NCBI GenBank assembly: GCA_002840245.1
Contig: PHAA01000007.1
Coordinates: forward strand, 148,352-212,351
Length of the DNA stretch: 64,000 nucleotides
Source: Firmicutes bacterium HGW-Firmicutes-15
GTDB lineage: Bacteria; Bacillota; Syntrophomonadia; Syntrophomonadales; Syntrophomonadaceae
Direction: 5' to 3'
In this document: positions 9,424-17,801 of the stretch, piece after piece
How the letters are laid out: every line of letters begins with the position of its first letter
How positions within the stretch are numbered: position 1 is the first letter of the stretch
Program-made: the position numbers and the translations under genes
Notes under the pieces: generated by a model
Databases searched by the model: none
What the model saw: the letters and a program-made list of their open reading frames with translations, nothing else
What the model was told of the DNA's origin: nothing

Positions 9424-10329
9424 ATGGAGAACTGGGACAATATAAATGCGGTTCAGAGGGTGCAGGATTATGTCGCAGAGCATATAACCGAGCCACTAAC
9501 ACTGCACATGCTTTCCAATGCGGCAGGTTATTCGCCTTGGCACACATCCCGAATGTTTAAAGAGCTTACCGGGAAATCACCTCTTGAATATATCCGTTCC
9601 CTTAGACTATCCCGAGCAGCTGTAGATCTCTGGGATGAGGATAAACGAATAATTGATGTAGCATTCGATTTTGCATTTAACTCCCATGAGGGTTTTACCA
9701 GAGCGTTTTCGGCACAATTTGGTGTTACACCGCAATATTACCGAAAAAACACGCCCATGATTTCGCTATTTATGCCCAGTCGTATCCGTGATTATTATCT
9801 CATGTTGCAGAAAGGAGAAATAATAATGTCCGAAAAAACAAGTACTAAAACGGTTTTTGTTCAAGTAGTGGAAAGACCAGCGAGGAAGTTGATATTAAAG
9901 AGAGGTGTCGATGCAGATAATTATTTTGATTATTGTTCAGAGGTTGGCTGCGATGTATGGGGCGAACTATGCAGTATAAAAAAGGCATTGTATGAGCCAA
10001 TCGGAATGTGGATGCCTGAAAACTTCCGAAAGCCAGGAACATCAGTCTATGCTCAGGGAGTTGAAGTGCCTGTTGATTATACTGGCGAATTCCCGGATGG
10101 ATTTGAGATGATTGAATTACCACCTTGTATGGTTATGGTATTCCAAGGCCCACCGTTTGAGAACGAGGCATTTGTGGAAGCAATTGGCGATTTGTGGGAA
10201 GTTATAAAAAACTACAATCCGGAGTTCTATGGTTTCAAATGGGCAGACAATGATGGGCCAAGATTTCAACTCGAACCTTTGGGCGAGCGCGGATATATTG
10301 AGGCAAGACCAGTAAGGGCAGTAAAATAG
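9424..10329 (+). CDS. AraC-family regulator with GyrI-like effector-binding domain
   Basis: Of 301 residues, the first 100 or so form a double helix-turn-helix AraC/XylS DNA-binding domain (HMLSNAAGYSPWHTSRMFKE and DVAFDFAFNSHEGFTRAF). Residues about 135-300 form a GyrI-like/BacR effector-binding domain of the Rob/SoxS-associated type, ending GERGYIEARPV. An AGGAGG ribosome site is 7 bases before the ATG. This order, HTH first and ligand domain second, is typical of Firmicute multidrug-sensing regulators. It is monocistronic with its own terminator, and no obvious target gene is adjacent. Confidence 0.92.
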   Translation: MENWDNINAVQRVQDYVAEHITEPLTLHMLSNAAGYSPWHTSRMFKELTGKSPLEYIRSLRLSRAAVDLWDEDKRIIDVAFDFAFNSHEGFTRAFSAQFGVTPQYYRKNTPMISLFMPSRIRDYYLMLQKGEIIMSEKTSTKTVFVQVVERPARKLILKRGVDADNYFDYCSEVGCDVWGELCSIKKALYEPIGMWMPENFRKPGTSVYAQGVEVPVDYTGEFPDGFEMIELPPCMVMVFQGPPFENEAFVEAIGDLWEVIKNYNPEFYGFKWADNDGPRFQLEPLGERGYIEARPVRAVK

Positions 10330-10350
10330 AAACCTACCTAACAAGATTTC

Positions 10351-10377
10351 AAAAACGTCCCATAAGCGGACGTTTTT
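10351..10377 (+). terminator. Rho-independent terminator
   Basis: Perfect 10-bp arms AAAAACGTCC/GGACGTTTTT with a 7-base loop are followed by GTTTTG. It lies 21 bases after the AraC/GyrI regulator stop codon. Confidence 0.9.
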
Positions 10378-10502
10378 GTTTTGGGAAAGATTGTCTCTTT
10401 CCAGTCAATTCGTAATATAGAAATCTGTTTGAATTCGTTTTTTGTTATATAATACCTTTGGGCCTTCTGCCAAAACGAACTATAAAAACGAGGGGTATCC
10501 TG

Positions 10503-11393
10503 ATGAACGATAATGTTCTATTATACGTGGTTAAGGCTGCAGATAAATATATTTATCTGCGGGATGTATTAATATCTCAAATGCAAGTTTCACATTCTTT
10601 GTTGATTAAACTTAAATTACAGCACAAGATCATGGTCAATGGTCAGGTTACCTATACAAATTACCGACTGCAAGAAGGTGACCTGGTTACAGCAGACATA
10701 TCGCTTGATGAGCAAAACCATATTATTCCTGAGGATATACCCCTGGATATAGTCTATGAAGACCCCGATTTACTGGCAATTAATAAACCGCCTGGTTTGG
10801 CAGTTCATCCCTCCAAGGGCATATTCGAAGGAACTCTGGCTAACGCAGTAACCTATTACTGGATTAAACAGGGAAAGTCACTCTTATTCCGACCTATTAA
10901 CCGCCTAGATAAAGATACCTCCGGTCTCATCCTAATTGGCAAAAGTCAATTTGCCCACCAAGCAATCTTTCGTCAACAGAAACTAGGCACTATCCGCCGC
11001 ACCTATCTGGCTGTTGTTAAAGGCATCATCGATGAGGATTCCGGTTGCATCAATAAACCTATTGCCCATATATATCCGAACTCCTGCGCCAGAACAATCG
11101 ATCTATCTGGTAAGCCTGCTGTGACCAATTATACCGTATTAAAAAGATTCAGAGACTTCACTTTGCTCTCACTTACCTTGGACACTGGGCGTACTCATCA
11201 AATAAGAGTACACTTAAGCCAATCAGGTTATCCGATTTGTGGTGATACCCTATATGGACAGCCATCCTCTCTTATAAGCCGCCAGGCCTTGCATGCATTC
11301 CAACTCACCTTTCAGCAACCACGCACTGGAACAACCCTGCAATTTGAAGCTGCACTACCATTAGATATAGCCAAACTGTTGGAATCTCTGTAA
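10503..11393 (+). CDS. RluA-family pseudouridine synthase
   Basis: The 296-residue protein isomerises uridine to pseudouridine in structured RNA. It has an S4-like N-terminal RNA-binding stretch (about 25-70), then the catalytic domain with the RLDKDTSG motif carrying the active-site Asp, and the conserved TGRTHQIRVHL segment. The frame is open from 10458, but GAGGGG at about 10491 supports ATG 10503. The family includes RluA, RluC, RluD and YtzG-like enzymes, and the target uridine cannot be assigned. It is apparently monocistronic. Confidence 0.93.
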   Translation: MNDNVLLYVVKAADKYIYLRDVLISQMQVSHSLLIKLKLQHKIMVNGQVTYTNYRLQEGDLVTADISLDEQNHIIPEDIPLDIVYEDPDLLAINKPPGLAVHPSKGIFEGTLANAVTYYWIKQGKSLLFRPINRLDKDTSGLILIGKSQFAHQAIFRQQKLGTIRRTYLAVVKGIIDEDSGCINKPIAHIYPNSCARTIDLSGKPAVTNYTVLKRFRDFTLLSLTLDTGRTHQIRVHLSQSGYPICGDTLYGQPSSLISRQALHAFQLTFQQPRTGTTLQFEAALPLDIAKLLESL

Positions 11394-11520
11394 GGCATTT
11401 CTGCACACCTTGAGTCTAGAAAACATCCCCTAACCCACAATCAGAGGTATATTTATTGTTATTTTTCAAACAATATCTATGTAAGCACGAAAATAATCTT
11501 TGAAATAAAGGAGAAATGAT

Positions 11521-11751
11521 ATGATGAAACACAATCCCGATAACCGCAGAGACAATGTAGATAAAATACAAAATAACATCGACCACACCATACAAAATAT
11601 GGAGGTTGCAGAAGAAATGATCGCTTTAACCGATGACCCAAAAAAGAAGAAATCATTAAAAGATAAAAATGATCGAAGAAAAGATGCCCTTGATGGTATG
11701 AAAAATGAAATAAAAGATGAAGCAAAAGATAAACAACACAAATATAAATAA
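11521..11751 (+). CDS. tlp: Small acid-soluble spore protein Tlp
   Basis: This is a 76-residue, highly charged, helix-rich protein with the Tlp signature: PDNRRDNVDKIQ near the N-terminus, a middle E-A-E-E segment, and KDKNDRRKDALDGMKNEIKDEA. Tlp is a minor SASP made in the forespore under sigma-G in Bacillus and Clostridium. AAAGGAG precedes the ATG pair at 11521/11524. It is direct evidence that the organism forms endospores. Hairpins follow immediately after the stop. Confidence 0.9.
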   Translation: MMKHNPDNRRDNVDKIQNNIDHTIQNMEVAEEMIALTDDPKKKKSLKDKNDRRKDALDGMKNEIKDEAKDKQHKYK

Positions 11752-11753
11752 AT

Positions 11754-11778
11754 GTTGCACTTATACTGAAAGTGCAAC
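11754..11778 (+). terminator. Hairpin after tlp
   Basis: Perfect arms GTTGCACTT/AAGTGCAAC with a 7-base loop begin two bases after the tlp stop codon. There is no clear U-tract, so it may act as a 3' stabiliser as much as a terminator. Confidence 0.5.
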
Positions 11779-11804
11779 AGTAGCATTCAATCAATGTACT
11801 CCAC

Positions 11805-11844
11805 ATGGGGACGTGCCTACTGAAAAGCAGAAGGTCGTCCCCAT
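11805..11844. terminator. Second inverted repeat between tlp and the spore lipoprotein gene
   Basis: Perfect 9-bp arms ATGGGGACG/CGTCCCCAT with a 22-base loop lie between convergent genes. No T-run is present on either side, so its role as a bidirectional terminator is a guess. Confidence 0.35.
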
Positions 11845-11900
11845 ATCTTATACAGTTTCTAAATCGCTATATCTTGGCTCCTAATCAGAGCCGTATTCAA

Positions 11901-12377
11901 TTATTTTATTCCAGTTGTTCCTGTTGTGCTGTCCAAAGCTTCTCTTTTTACTGAGATTCCCTGGTCTATTTCCATTATTTCGTTTTGAAAACTCGATAAC
12001 GGATTACCTTGGGCAAAATTCTGCGCCACATACCTGATTTTGCGGACTAAATCCATGTCTGAAGTAACCCCCATCGCATAGTTGGGCTCCAAATACATCA
12101 TTCGATCCAGTACACTTTTCTCTATGGCAGTTGATTTCTGTTTATCAATATTTTCTTTTAGATCTAATCCGATATAGATGTTTTTGTCTGAAACGAGCGC
12201 CGTTGCTTTGTTAACTCCCTCAACTTTTTGGGCCTCTGTTTCAATCCCATTCGCCACTTCTTTAGGGGTCCCGGGCATAGGTTTGGCCGGTTTCTGTGAG
12301 CTACAACCTCCAGCAACCAGACAAACTCCAATCAGTATTGTTATCAATATGAATAGTTTTTGCCTCGATACGTTCAA
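11901..12377 (-). CDS. YhcN/YlaJ-family sporulation lipoprotein
   Basis: The 158-residue protein has a lipoprotein signal peptide (hydrophobic 8-22, lipobox VAGGC, lipidated Cys about 25). A YhcN/YlaJ domain follows, with the segment VEGVNKATALVSDKNIYIGLDL and a helical second half. Members in Bacillus are forespore-expressed lipoproteins of the inner spore membrane. AAGGAGGC precedes the ATG. The specific function is unknown. Confidence 0.88.
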   Translation of the reverse strand: MNVSRQKLFILITILIGVCLVAGGCSSQKPAKPMPGTPKEVANGIETEAQKVEGVNKATALVSDKNIYIGLDLKENIDKQKSTAIEKSVLDRMMYLEPNYAMGVTSDMDLVRKIRYVAQNFAQGNPLSSFQNEIMEIDQGISVKREALDSTTGTTGIK

Positions 12378-12463
12378 AATGTTGCCTCCTTAAGATTCAT
12401 TTTAAATATATTATCTCTAATATTTTCAAAAGCTATCCAAAGGCGGGAATGAGTCGTTGACAT

Positions 12464-13465
12464 TTAAAAATGAGGCAAACGACGATAACCATTAGGATGA
12501 CTGCTGTGCCAACGCCACGCACTGGAAAGTATGGTTTCTAGATCGCTATATCTTGGCTCCCAACCCAAAGCAGCCTTAATAGCTGTATTATCGGCTACTA
12601 GAATATTCGGATCCCCTACTCTGCGTTCTTTGGATTCGATGGTAATTGTACGTCCAGTGATTCTCTCAGACTCATTTATTATTTTCATCACTGAAGCACC
12701 CTTACCTGTACCTACGTTGAATATATTGCTTGGCAAGCCTTGTTCTATGGCATGAAGAGCAAGAATATGAGCATTAGCCAAATCTATAACGTGTACATAA
12801 TCACGAATACATGTGCCATCTGGTGTTGCATAGTCTGTGCCGAATATAGACAATTTTTCCTGCAGTCCCAGGGAAGTTTTTAAGACCAATGGAATGAGAT
12901 GTGATTCTGGATCGTGATCCTCGCCCATGCTCGCCTCTAATGATGCCCCGGCTGCGTTAAAATAGCGGAGAGCCACCCATCCAATTCCATGCGCCTTTCC
13001 CATCCACTCCAGATATTCCTCAATCATACGTTTCGAAGCACCATAGGGATTAATCGGAGCTAACATCGATTCTTCTGTAATGGGAATGCATTTTGGATTT
13101 CCATACACAGCAGCCGTAGATGAAAAGACGACCTCCTTTATCCCCCCTTTTATTGCCGCTTTCAAGAAAACAAACGACTTGACCGTGTTTTCATAAAAAT
13201 ATAGTTCCGGTTTAGCGAGTGATTCACTTACCAGACTTTTGGCAGCGAAGTGTATAAGCGACTGAATCTTATGTTCCTTGATAATGTGTTCGACAAGGGC
13301 GGTGTCGGCAATATCGCCTTCGTAAAAATACTTCGAACGAATAGCATCCCGGTGACCGGTAGTCAGGTTATCCAAGACCACCACCGAGACTCCCTCTTTA
13401 ATTAGTTCCTGTACGGTATGGCTGCCGATATAACCTGCGCCTCCTGTAACCAATACTGTTTTCAT
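12464..13465 (-). CDS. galE: UDP-glucose 4-epimerase
   Basis: The 333-residue extended short-chain dehydrogenase has the NAD-binding GGAGYIGSHT motif at the N-terminus, catalytic Ser/Thr near SSTAAVYG and the YxxxK pair in NPYGASK. Length and motifs match GalE, which interconverts UDP-glucose and UDP-galactose for surface polysaccharide synthesis. Its ATG overlaps the TGA of the small upstream frame at 13462-13677 (TTATGA), suggesting translational coupling to whatever that frame once encoded. Confidence 0.95.
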   Translation of the reverse strand: MKTVLVTGGAGYIGSHTVQELIKEGVSVVVLDNLTTGHRDAIRSKYFYEGDIADTALVEHIIKEHKIQSLIHFAAKSLVSESLAKPELYFYENTVKSFVFLKAAIKGGIKEVVFSSTAAVYGNPKCIPITEESMLAPINPYGASKRMIEEYLEWMGKAHGIGWVALRYFNAAGASLEASMGEDHDPESHLIPLVLKTSLGLQEKLSIFGTDYATPDGTCIRDYVHVIDLANAHILALHAIEQGLPSNIFNVGTGKGASVMKIINESERITGRTITIESKERRVGDPNILVADNTAIKAALGWEPRYSDLETILSSAWRWHSSHPNGYRRLPHF

Positions 13466-13677
13466 AAAGAATCACCCACTTCCGTAGACTCAGTATTAGT
13501 TTCTTTCCTAACTGCAATAACAAATAGAAATTTCATAAGGTAACCAAGTAATAATATATTGAAGGGCGAAGCAGATATAAGAGTCGGACTATAAGATACT
13601 GAATTTATATGTAGAATTGTCCCAAACAGAACCATATGGGTATTGATGTAAATGGTAGTGCTAAGTCCGCCAACCAA
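13462..13677 (-). pseudogene. Short hydrophobic frame coupled to galE, possible GtrA-like remnant
   Basis: This frame of about 71 codons has a TTG start 6 bases after GGAGG and a TGA that overlaps the galE ATG. It encodes one or two hydrophobic segments and an N-terminal LVGGLSTTI stretch resembling the start of GtrA-type polysaccharide flippases, but it is too short and lacks the family C-terminus. It could be a small membrane protein or a truncated remnant; I favour a remnant because a second fragment lies upstream. Confidence 0.35.
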
Positions 13678-13796
13678 CCACAGCCTCCTATTGTCCCTTA
13701 TTTATGTGAAGGCTAAAATAGCCGGGGCTATTCCCCTTAATCTAAATGTACTATGAATATGCGGTGACCCAAATAATAATCAGGCGTTAACCACGC

Positions 13797-14012
13797 TCAT
13801 ATAAAATCACCGGTTATGGGTCGATTTTCAGCAAATACCCAGATACGACTTCCGATAAAATTCACTGCTATTCCCACCCCTGTAGCTGCAATCTTGGCAA
13901 GCCAAATATCCAAATGATTTACATCGTGTAGAAACTGAACATTGCTGGAGTAAGTGCTGAATCTACACTGAAATGTTTGGCAAAATATTTCATTTACGAT
14001 ATTAATCCTTAA
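13797..14012 (-). pseudogene. Remnant of a GtrA-like / glycosyltransferase membrane protein C-terminus
   Basis: This open frame has no acceptable start codon. Its last 40 codons encode a membrane segment ending in WLAKIAATGVGIAVNFIGSR followed by IWVF and a short charged tail, the usual ending of GtrA-family proteins. The upstream part is open only to a TAG at 14013-14015. It is interpreted as the 3' end of a decayed gene. The stretch 13678-13796 between it and the galE-coupled frame shows nothing else recognisable. Confidence 0.45.
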
Positions 14013-14046
14013 CTATGTAATCTGCTTAACTAGTTGCCCAAAAAGC

Positions 14047-14093
14047 AAAAACGACATTCACACACAGGAAAGCCGTGCATGAATGTCATTTTT
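14047..14093 (-). terminator. Rho-independent terminator of the two-component operon
   Basis: Arms AAAAACGACATTCA and TGAATGTCATTTTT form a long stem with one mismatch around a 19-base loop. On the minus strand it is followed by a TTTTTGCTTTTT tail, 38 bases after the histidine kinase stop codon. Confidence 0.85.
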
Positions 14094-14131
14094 AATAAAT
14101 AATTAATTCTAATATTCAAGAAATATCTAAC

Positions 14132-15655
14132 TTATTCTGGAAGCCACACATAAAATGTGCATCCTTCTCCTTCATCACTGACTATGCTAATGGTTCCTCC
14201 ATGAACTTCTACAATAGATTTAGTAATCGATAAGCCTAAACCAGCACCACCATATTTGCGGGTTCGGGAGGAATCGCTCCGGTAAAAACGATCAAAAACG
14301 TGGGGCAGATGTATATCACTGATCCCGAGTCCATTGTCTTGAACAGACAATTGCACCCCGTTGTTATTCTTATTTAATGATATTTGTATATAACCCTTGT
14401 CAGGATCTGTATAATGTACTGCATTATGAAACAAATTCAAAATCACCTGTTTCATTTGATCCTGATCATATTTACAAATCATATTTGGTTCAATCCGCAA
14501 TCTGAGTTTTCTGCTGCCGGCTAGAATACGAAGCTGGGGTTCCATCTCCAGGATAACTGTATCAAGCGAACCTTCTTTAAGCTCCAACTTAGATTGACGA
14601 TCGAGTTTGCTCAAGAGGAGGAGATCATGTACCAATTTATTAAGACGAAGCGATTCACTATGCATACTTTTTAAGGATTTGTCCAGTTGATCAGGTTGGT
14701 TGGCCGCTCCTCGGAGCAGCACCTCTAGAAATCCGCTAATGGAGGTTAACGGTGTCCGAAGCTCATGTGAAGCGTCAGCTATGAAACGGCGCATCTGCTC
14801 CTGGGTCTCTTTTTCAGCTTCAAAGGACCCTTCCAATCGCTCTAGCATGCTATTAAAGGATTCGGCTAAGCGATCAATTTCAACCTGTCCTTGATTAGTT
14901 GGAAACCGCCTGGCCAAATTCCCAGCATCGATTTGTCCCGCAGTATCCACCATGTTGGATAAGGGTACTAAGGTTCTCTTAAGCACCGGAAGGAAGCCCA
15001 GAATTCCTAATAACAGGGCAATCAGGGAAAGCAGAACGAACATGAGTAGTTGGCGAATTAGCAGTTCCTTAAGCGGGCCCGTTAAAGTGCTTATTTGTAC
15101 CAGGCCAAGCAACTGATGTTCGGGAAATGAAATAATCGGTTGTAAAACGACTAATTGCTCTACTCCCCCGTTATTAACTATTTTGTAGTTCGGTTTCGGT
15201 TTGCCTGGTTTGCCTAGTTTGCCTGGTTTAGGTCCAGATTGGTCTGGTTGCTCTGGTTGTCTATTTATGAGGTTCATATACTCATTTGTATCAAATTGAG
15301 GAGTATTGATTTTGTCATCCATGTTGTCTGGGCCATTAAACAATACTGAATAGTTGCCTTGTAGATCAATAAACGCCAGGTTTGCTTCAGGAATAAAAAT
15401 GCGGGGTGTTGCGCTCGGGCTATTATCGGAGTTAGTGGCAATCTGGCTAAAGGCATCTGGGGAGACCGACATAATCTGGCTCTGTAGACTGTCAGCTTTG
15501 TTTCTATAAATAACCTCTTGCATAAAAACATACTGCAAGATGCCAACGAGTACCAGCAATCCTGCCAATATGAACAGTGAGCGAGATAATAGTTGCAGCC
15601 GCAATGAGTTAGGAAAGAATAAGGATCTGATTGACCTACTTTCTTTTTGGGTCAT
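14132..15655 (-). CDS. Two-component sensor histidine kinase
   Basis: Of 507 residues: membrane segment about 27-46, an extracellular sensor of about 155 residues, second membrane segment about 200-225, HAMP, HisKA with ADASHELRTPLTS (phospho-accepting His about 297), then a HATPase with the N box (NLFHNAVHY), DNGLGIS and GGAGLGLS. The sensor contains a proline/glycine/lysine-rich linker (about 133-157, GKLGKPGKPKP). The ATG overlaps the response regulator TGA (ATGA), so the two are translationally coupled. The pair shares an operator motif with the downstream efflux operon, suggesting it senses an envelope stress or a toxic compound. Confidence 0.95.
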   Translation of the reverse strand: MTQKESRSIRSLFFPNSLRLQLLSRSLFILAGLLVLVGILQYVFMQEVIYRNKADSLQSQIMSVSPDAFSQIATNSDNSPSATPRIFIPEANLAFIDLQGNYSVLFNGPDNMDDKINTPQFDTNEYMNLINRQPEQPDQSGPKPGKLGKPGKPKPNYKIVNNGGVEQLVVLQPIISFPEHQLLGLVQISTLTGPLKELLIRQLLMFVLLSLIALLLGILGFLPVLKRTLVPLSNMVDTAGQIDAGNLARRFPTNQGQVEIDRLAESFNSMLERLEGSFEAEKETQEQMRRFIADASHELRTPLTSISGFLEVLLRGAANQPDQLDKSLKSMHSESLRLNKLVHDLLLLSKLDRQSKLELKEGSLDTVILEMEPQLRILAGSRKLRLRIEPNMICKYDQDQMKQVILNLFHNAVHYTDPDKGYIQISLNKNNNGVQLSVQDNGLGISDIHLPHVFDRFYRSDSSRTRKYGGAGLGLSITKSIVEVHGGTISIVSDEGEGCTFYVWLPE

Positions 15656-16335
15656 GACAGATCAACCCGATAGCCTGATCCCCTCAGGGTCCGTATTAAC
15701 TGATGGTCTTTGTCGTTCAATTTATCCCGCAATGAACGAATATACACCTCAACAATATTTTGCTCTCCACCAAAATCATAGCCCCAGACTTTATCTAAAA
15801 TCATTGTTTTGCTTAAAACCAATCCATGATTGAGAATTAAATATTTAAGAAGTTCATATTCTGTTGGAGAAAGTTCCAGCACCCGGTTTTTGTATCTGAT
15901 TTCCTTGCGGCGGTCATCAATCTGAAAAGGCCCGATCACAACTTCCCCAAAAAGGTTGGGAAATTGATTGCGGATTCTGGCATAGATCCTCGCCAGCAGC
16001 TCTTCAAAACTAAATGGTTTCACCATGTAATCGTCTGCCCCAATCCTTAGGCCCTTCACCCGATCATCTACTTCATCCCTAGCTGTCAGCATAATTACCG
16101 CTACATGCTCTGTTTTTTTTAGCATACGGCACACTTCGAAACCATCCATTCCTGGCATCATTATATCGAGTATTACGACATGGGGTTGAAATTGCCTCAT
16201 CAACGTAATGGCTGTCATACCATCCTGGGCAGATTGAACATCAAACCCTTCATTTTGCAGACCAATCTCTAAGAACTGCAAAATGTTAGGTTCATCATCT
16301 ACTATTAATATTTTAATTCCCTTTAATTGTTGCAT
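15652..16335 (-). CDS. OmpR/PhoB-family response regulator
   Basis: Of 227 residues, the receiver domain has an acidic pair at D13/D14, phospho-accepting Asp57 in VILDIMMPGMDG, the conserved Thr in MLTAR and Lys in VKPFS. The C-terminal winged helix is of the OmpR type (SPTEYELLKYL, ending RGSGYRVD). It is the first gene of the operon, with the kinase overlapping by 4 bases. The upstream region contains three CTGAA elements spaced exactly 11 bp, the layout of OmpR-type binding sites, so autoregulation is likely. Confidence 0.95.
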   Translation of the reverse strand: MQQLKGIKILIVDDEPNILQFLEIGLQNEGFDVQSAQDGMTAITLMRQFQPHVVILDIMMPGMDGFEVCRMLKKTEHVAVIMLTARDEVDDRVKGLRIGADDYMVKPFSFEELLARIYARIRNQFPNLFGEVVIGPFQIDDRRKEIRYKNRVLELSPTEYELLKYLILNHGLVLSKTMILDKVWGYDFGGEQNIVEVYIRSLRDKLNDKDHQLIRTLRGSGYRVDLS

Positions 16336-16373
16336 TCCTCATCTACCGCCTTCAGCATGGTCTTATTAAATCT

Positions 16374-16431
16374 AGTATCAGGGACGTAACTGAACCCGTA
16401 CTGAATGAAAGCTGAAAATTTGTTGAATATG
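16374..16431 (-). promoter_or_regulatory. Promoter with 11-bp direct-repeat operator, response regulator operon
   Basis: On the minus strand three TTCAG elements recur every 11 bp (plus-strand CTGAA at 16390, 16401, 16412), followed after a 10-base spacer by a -10-like GATACT. The 45-base block 16387-16431 is nearly identical to 22596-22640 upstream of the efflux operon. The rest of the gap 16336-16716 contains only the promoter and ribosome site of the plus-strand gene and no visible coding sequence. Confidence 0.7.
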
Positions 16432-16716
16432 CTCAATCCCCATAATTATCATCTTCCAATGATGAGTATAACTTACCACAAAAAGCTAGTTTTATAATTA
16501 TTAATTATATCACTCATAGGATAATAGATCCCTAATTATTGCTGCTAAGAAGAGAACATTGACTGAGCAAATATTGAATAAGTTTCTAGCCACTTATTTT
16601 ACTCATTATTGCCACATTTTCGACATAAATATAATTAATTGTTATTAATGGTAAATTATTATTTTTGTAGGCAATATTTGCGATAATAAATTAACAAAGA
16701 AAAAGGAGTGATGCAA

Positions 16717-17559
16717 GTGAATGTAAGTTGGAATCCCAATGTTTCTTCTCTGTTTTCCAAAATTAATTCCTTAACTGCCACCGAAAAAAGTGATTCTTCT
16801 TCAATTTCCTTATTTACTGGCACAGATACTGTGCAAATTAGCCAGGATGCGATTAATGCGTTACTAGCTATGGAAGAATATATGTCTTCAGAGGATACTT
16901 CTGCAAAGACATATGATTTCGCCCAGATTCTTGCGGACAAACTCGACACTCTAGTATCATCTGGCACCATCAACCAAGGCCAGGAAGACGCTATTAACGA
17001 TGCATTAGCTGGTTCTTTGCAGGCAACACCGCCCCCGCCACCTCCTCAGAGTGGTGGTTTCGAACAAGCACTTAATGATGCGCTTGAGAGCCTTGTATCA
17101 TCCGGCACTATTACTCAAGATCAGAGGACTGCTATTGCAAATGCTTTAATACCTTCTTCTGAAAGTTCAAACTCACAAATGAATCCGTTTAAAGATCAGC
17201 TAGATAGCCTTGTATCATCAGGTGTCATCACCCATGATCAGGAAGACGCCATTCAAAACTCATTAAAGCCACCTACTCATGGTGGGCCACCCCCACCTCC
17301 TCCCGGAGGCGGTTTTGAAAAGATGCTTACTGACAAGCTTGACGAACTAGTATCATCTGGGACCATTACTCAGGACCAGGAAGACGCTATTCAAAATGCA
17401 CTAAAGTCGTCTTCGGAAGATGATTTAGACACGCAGACGGCAGATTTATTACAAGCTTTTAAGGAAACTTTGGATGATCTGGTATCATCAGGTATGATTA
17501 CCTCGGATCAGAATACAGCAATCCTAGATGCATTAAAGACTTCTTCTGATAGCGAATAA
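16717..17559 (+). CDS. Uncharacterised protein with five-fold helical repeat and polyproline linkers
   Basis: The protein has about 280 residues and no family I recognise. A Ser/Thr-rich N-terminus with VQISQDAINALL is followed by five copies of a repeat of about 25 residues with core LDxLVSSGTITQDQEDAIQNAL. The copies are separated by linkers including PPPPPP-Q-S-G-G and GGPPPPPPGGG. There is no signal peptide or membrane segment, so it is probably cytosolic unless exported by a leaderless route. The start is GTG 16717, 8 bases after AAAGGAG; the frame is open to GTG 16708, but that overlaps the ribosome site. It has its own terminator. Each repeat looks like a small helix-turn-helix hairpin. 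Confidence 0.75.
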   Translation: MNVSWNPNVSSLFSKINSLTATEKSDSSSISLFTGTDTVQISQDAINALLAMEEYMSSEDTSAKTYDFAQILADKLDTLVSSGTINQGQEDAINDALAGSLQATPPPPPPQSGGFEQALNDALESLVSSGTITQDQRTAIANALIPSSESSNSQMNPFKDQLDSLVSSGVITHDQEDAIQNSLKPPTHGGPPPPPPGGGFEKMLTDKLDELVSSGTITQDQEDAIQNALKSSSEDDLDTQTADLLQAFKETLDDLVSSGMITSDQNTAILDALKTSSDSE

Positions 17560-17584
17560 TACTAATACAGCTAATTACCACTAT

Positions 17585-17619
17585 AAAAGACCGCTAACCT
17601 AGTAGTTAACGGTCTTTTT
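17585..17619 (+). terminator. Rho-independent terminator
   Basis: The stem AAAAGACCG-CTAAC / GTTAA-CGGTCTTTT has a 6-base loop and ends in TTTTTAT. It lies 25 bases after the repeat protein stop codon. The bases from 17620 to 17801 show nothing further. Confidence 0.92.
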
Positions 17620-17801
17620 ATAATGAACTGATTTAAGTACATCTAACATGTTTCTAACGATATAGATCCTACTTGACCTATCTACCATAATCATCTCCTA
17701 TGTCATTTACAGGTAAATATAATGGAGATACCATTTCCTTTTCCGGTTCAATTACCCTAATCATCAGCAGTTTTTCGCGCCTAAGCTTGGTGCTTAAATA
17801 T

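Noticed and set aside
11477..11806. Two minus-strand frames of about 105 codons over the tlp gene
   Set aside because: They are antisense shadows of tlp; the plus strand has the ribosome site and a clear family match.
17000..17559. Possible CRISPR-like or tandem DNA repeats
   Set aside because: The periodicity follows codons and encodes conserved protein repeats with diverged third positions.
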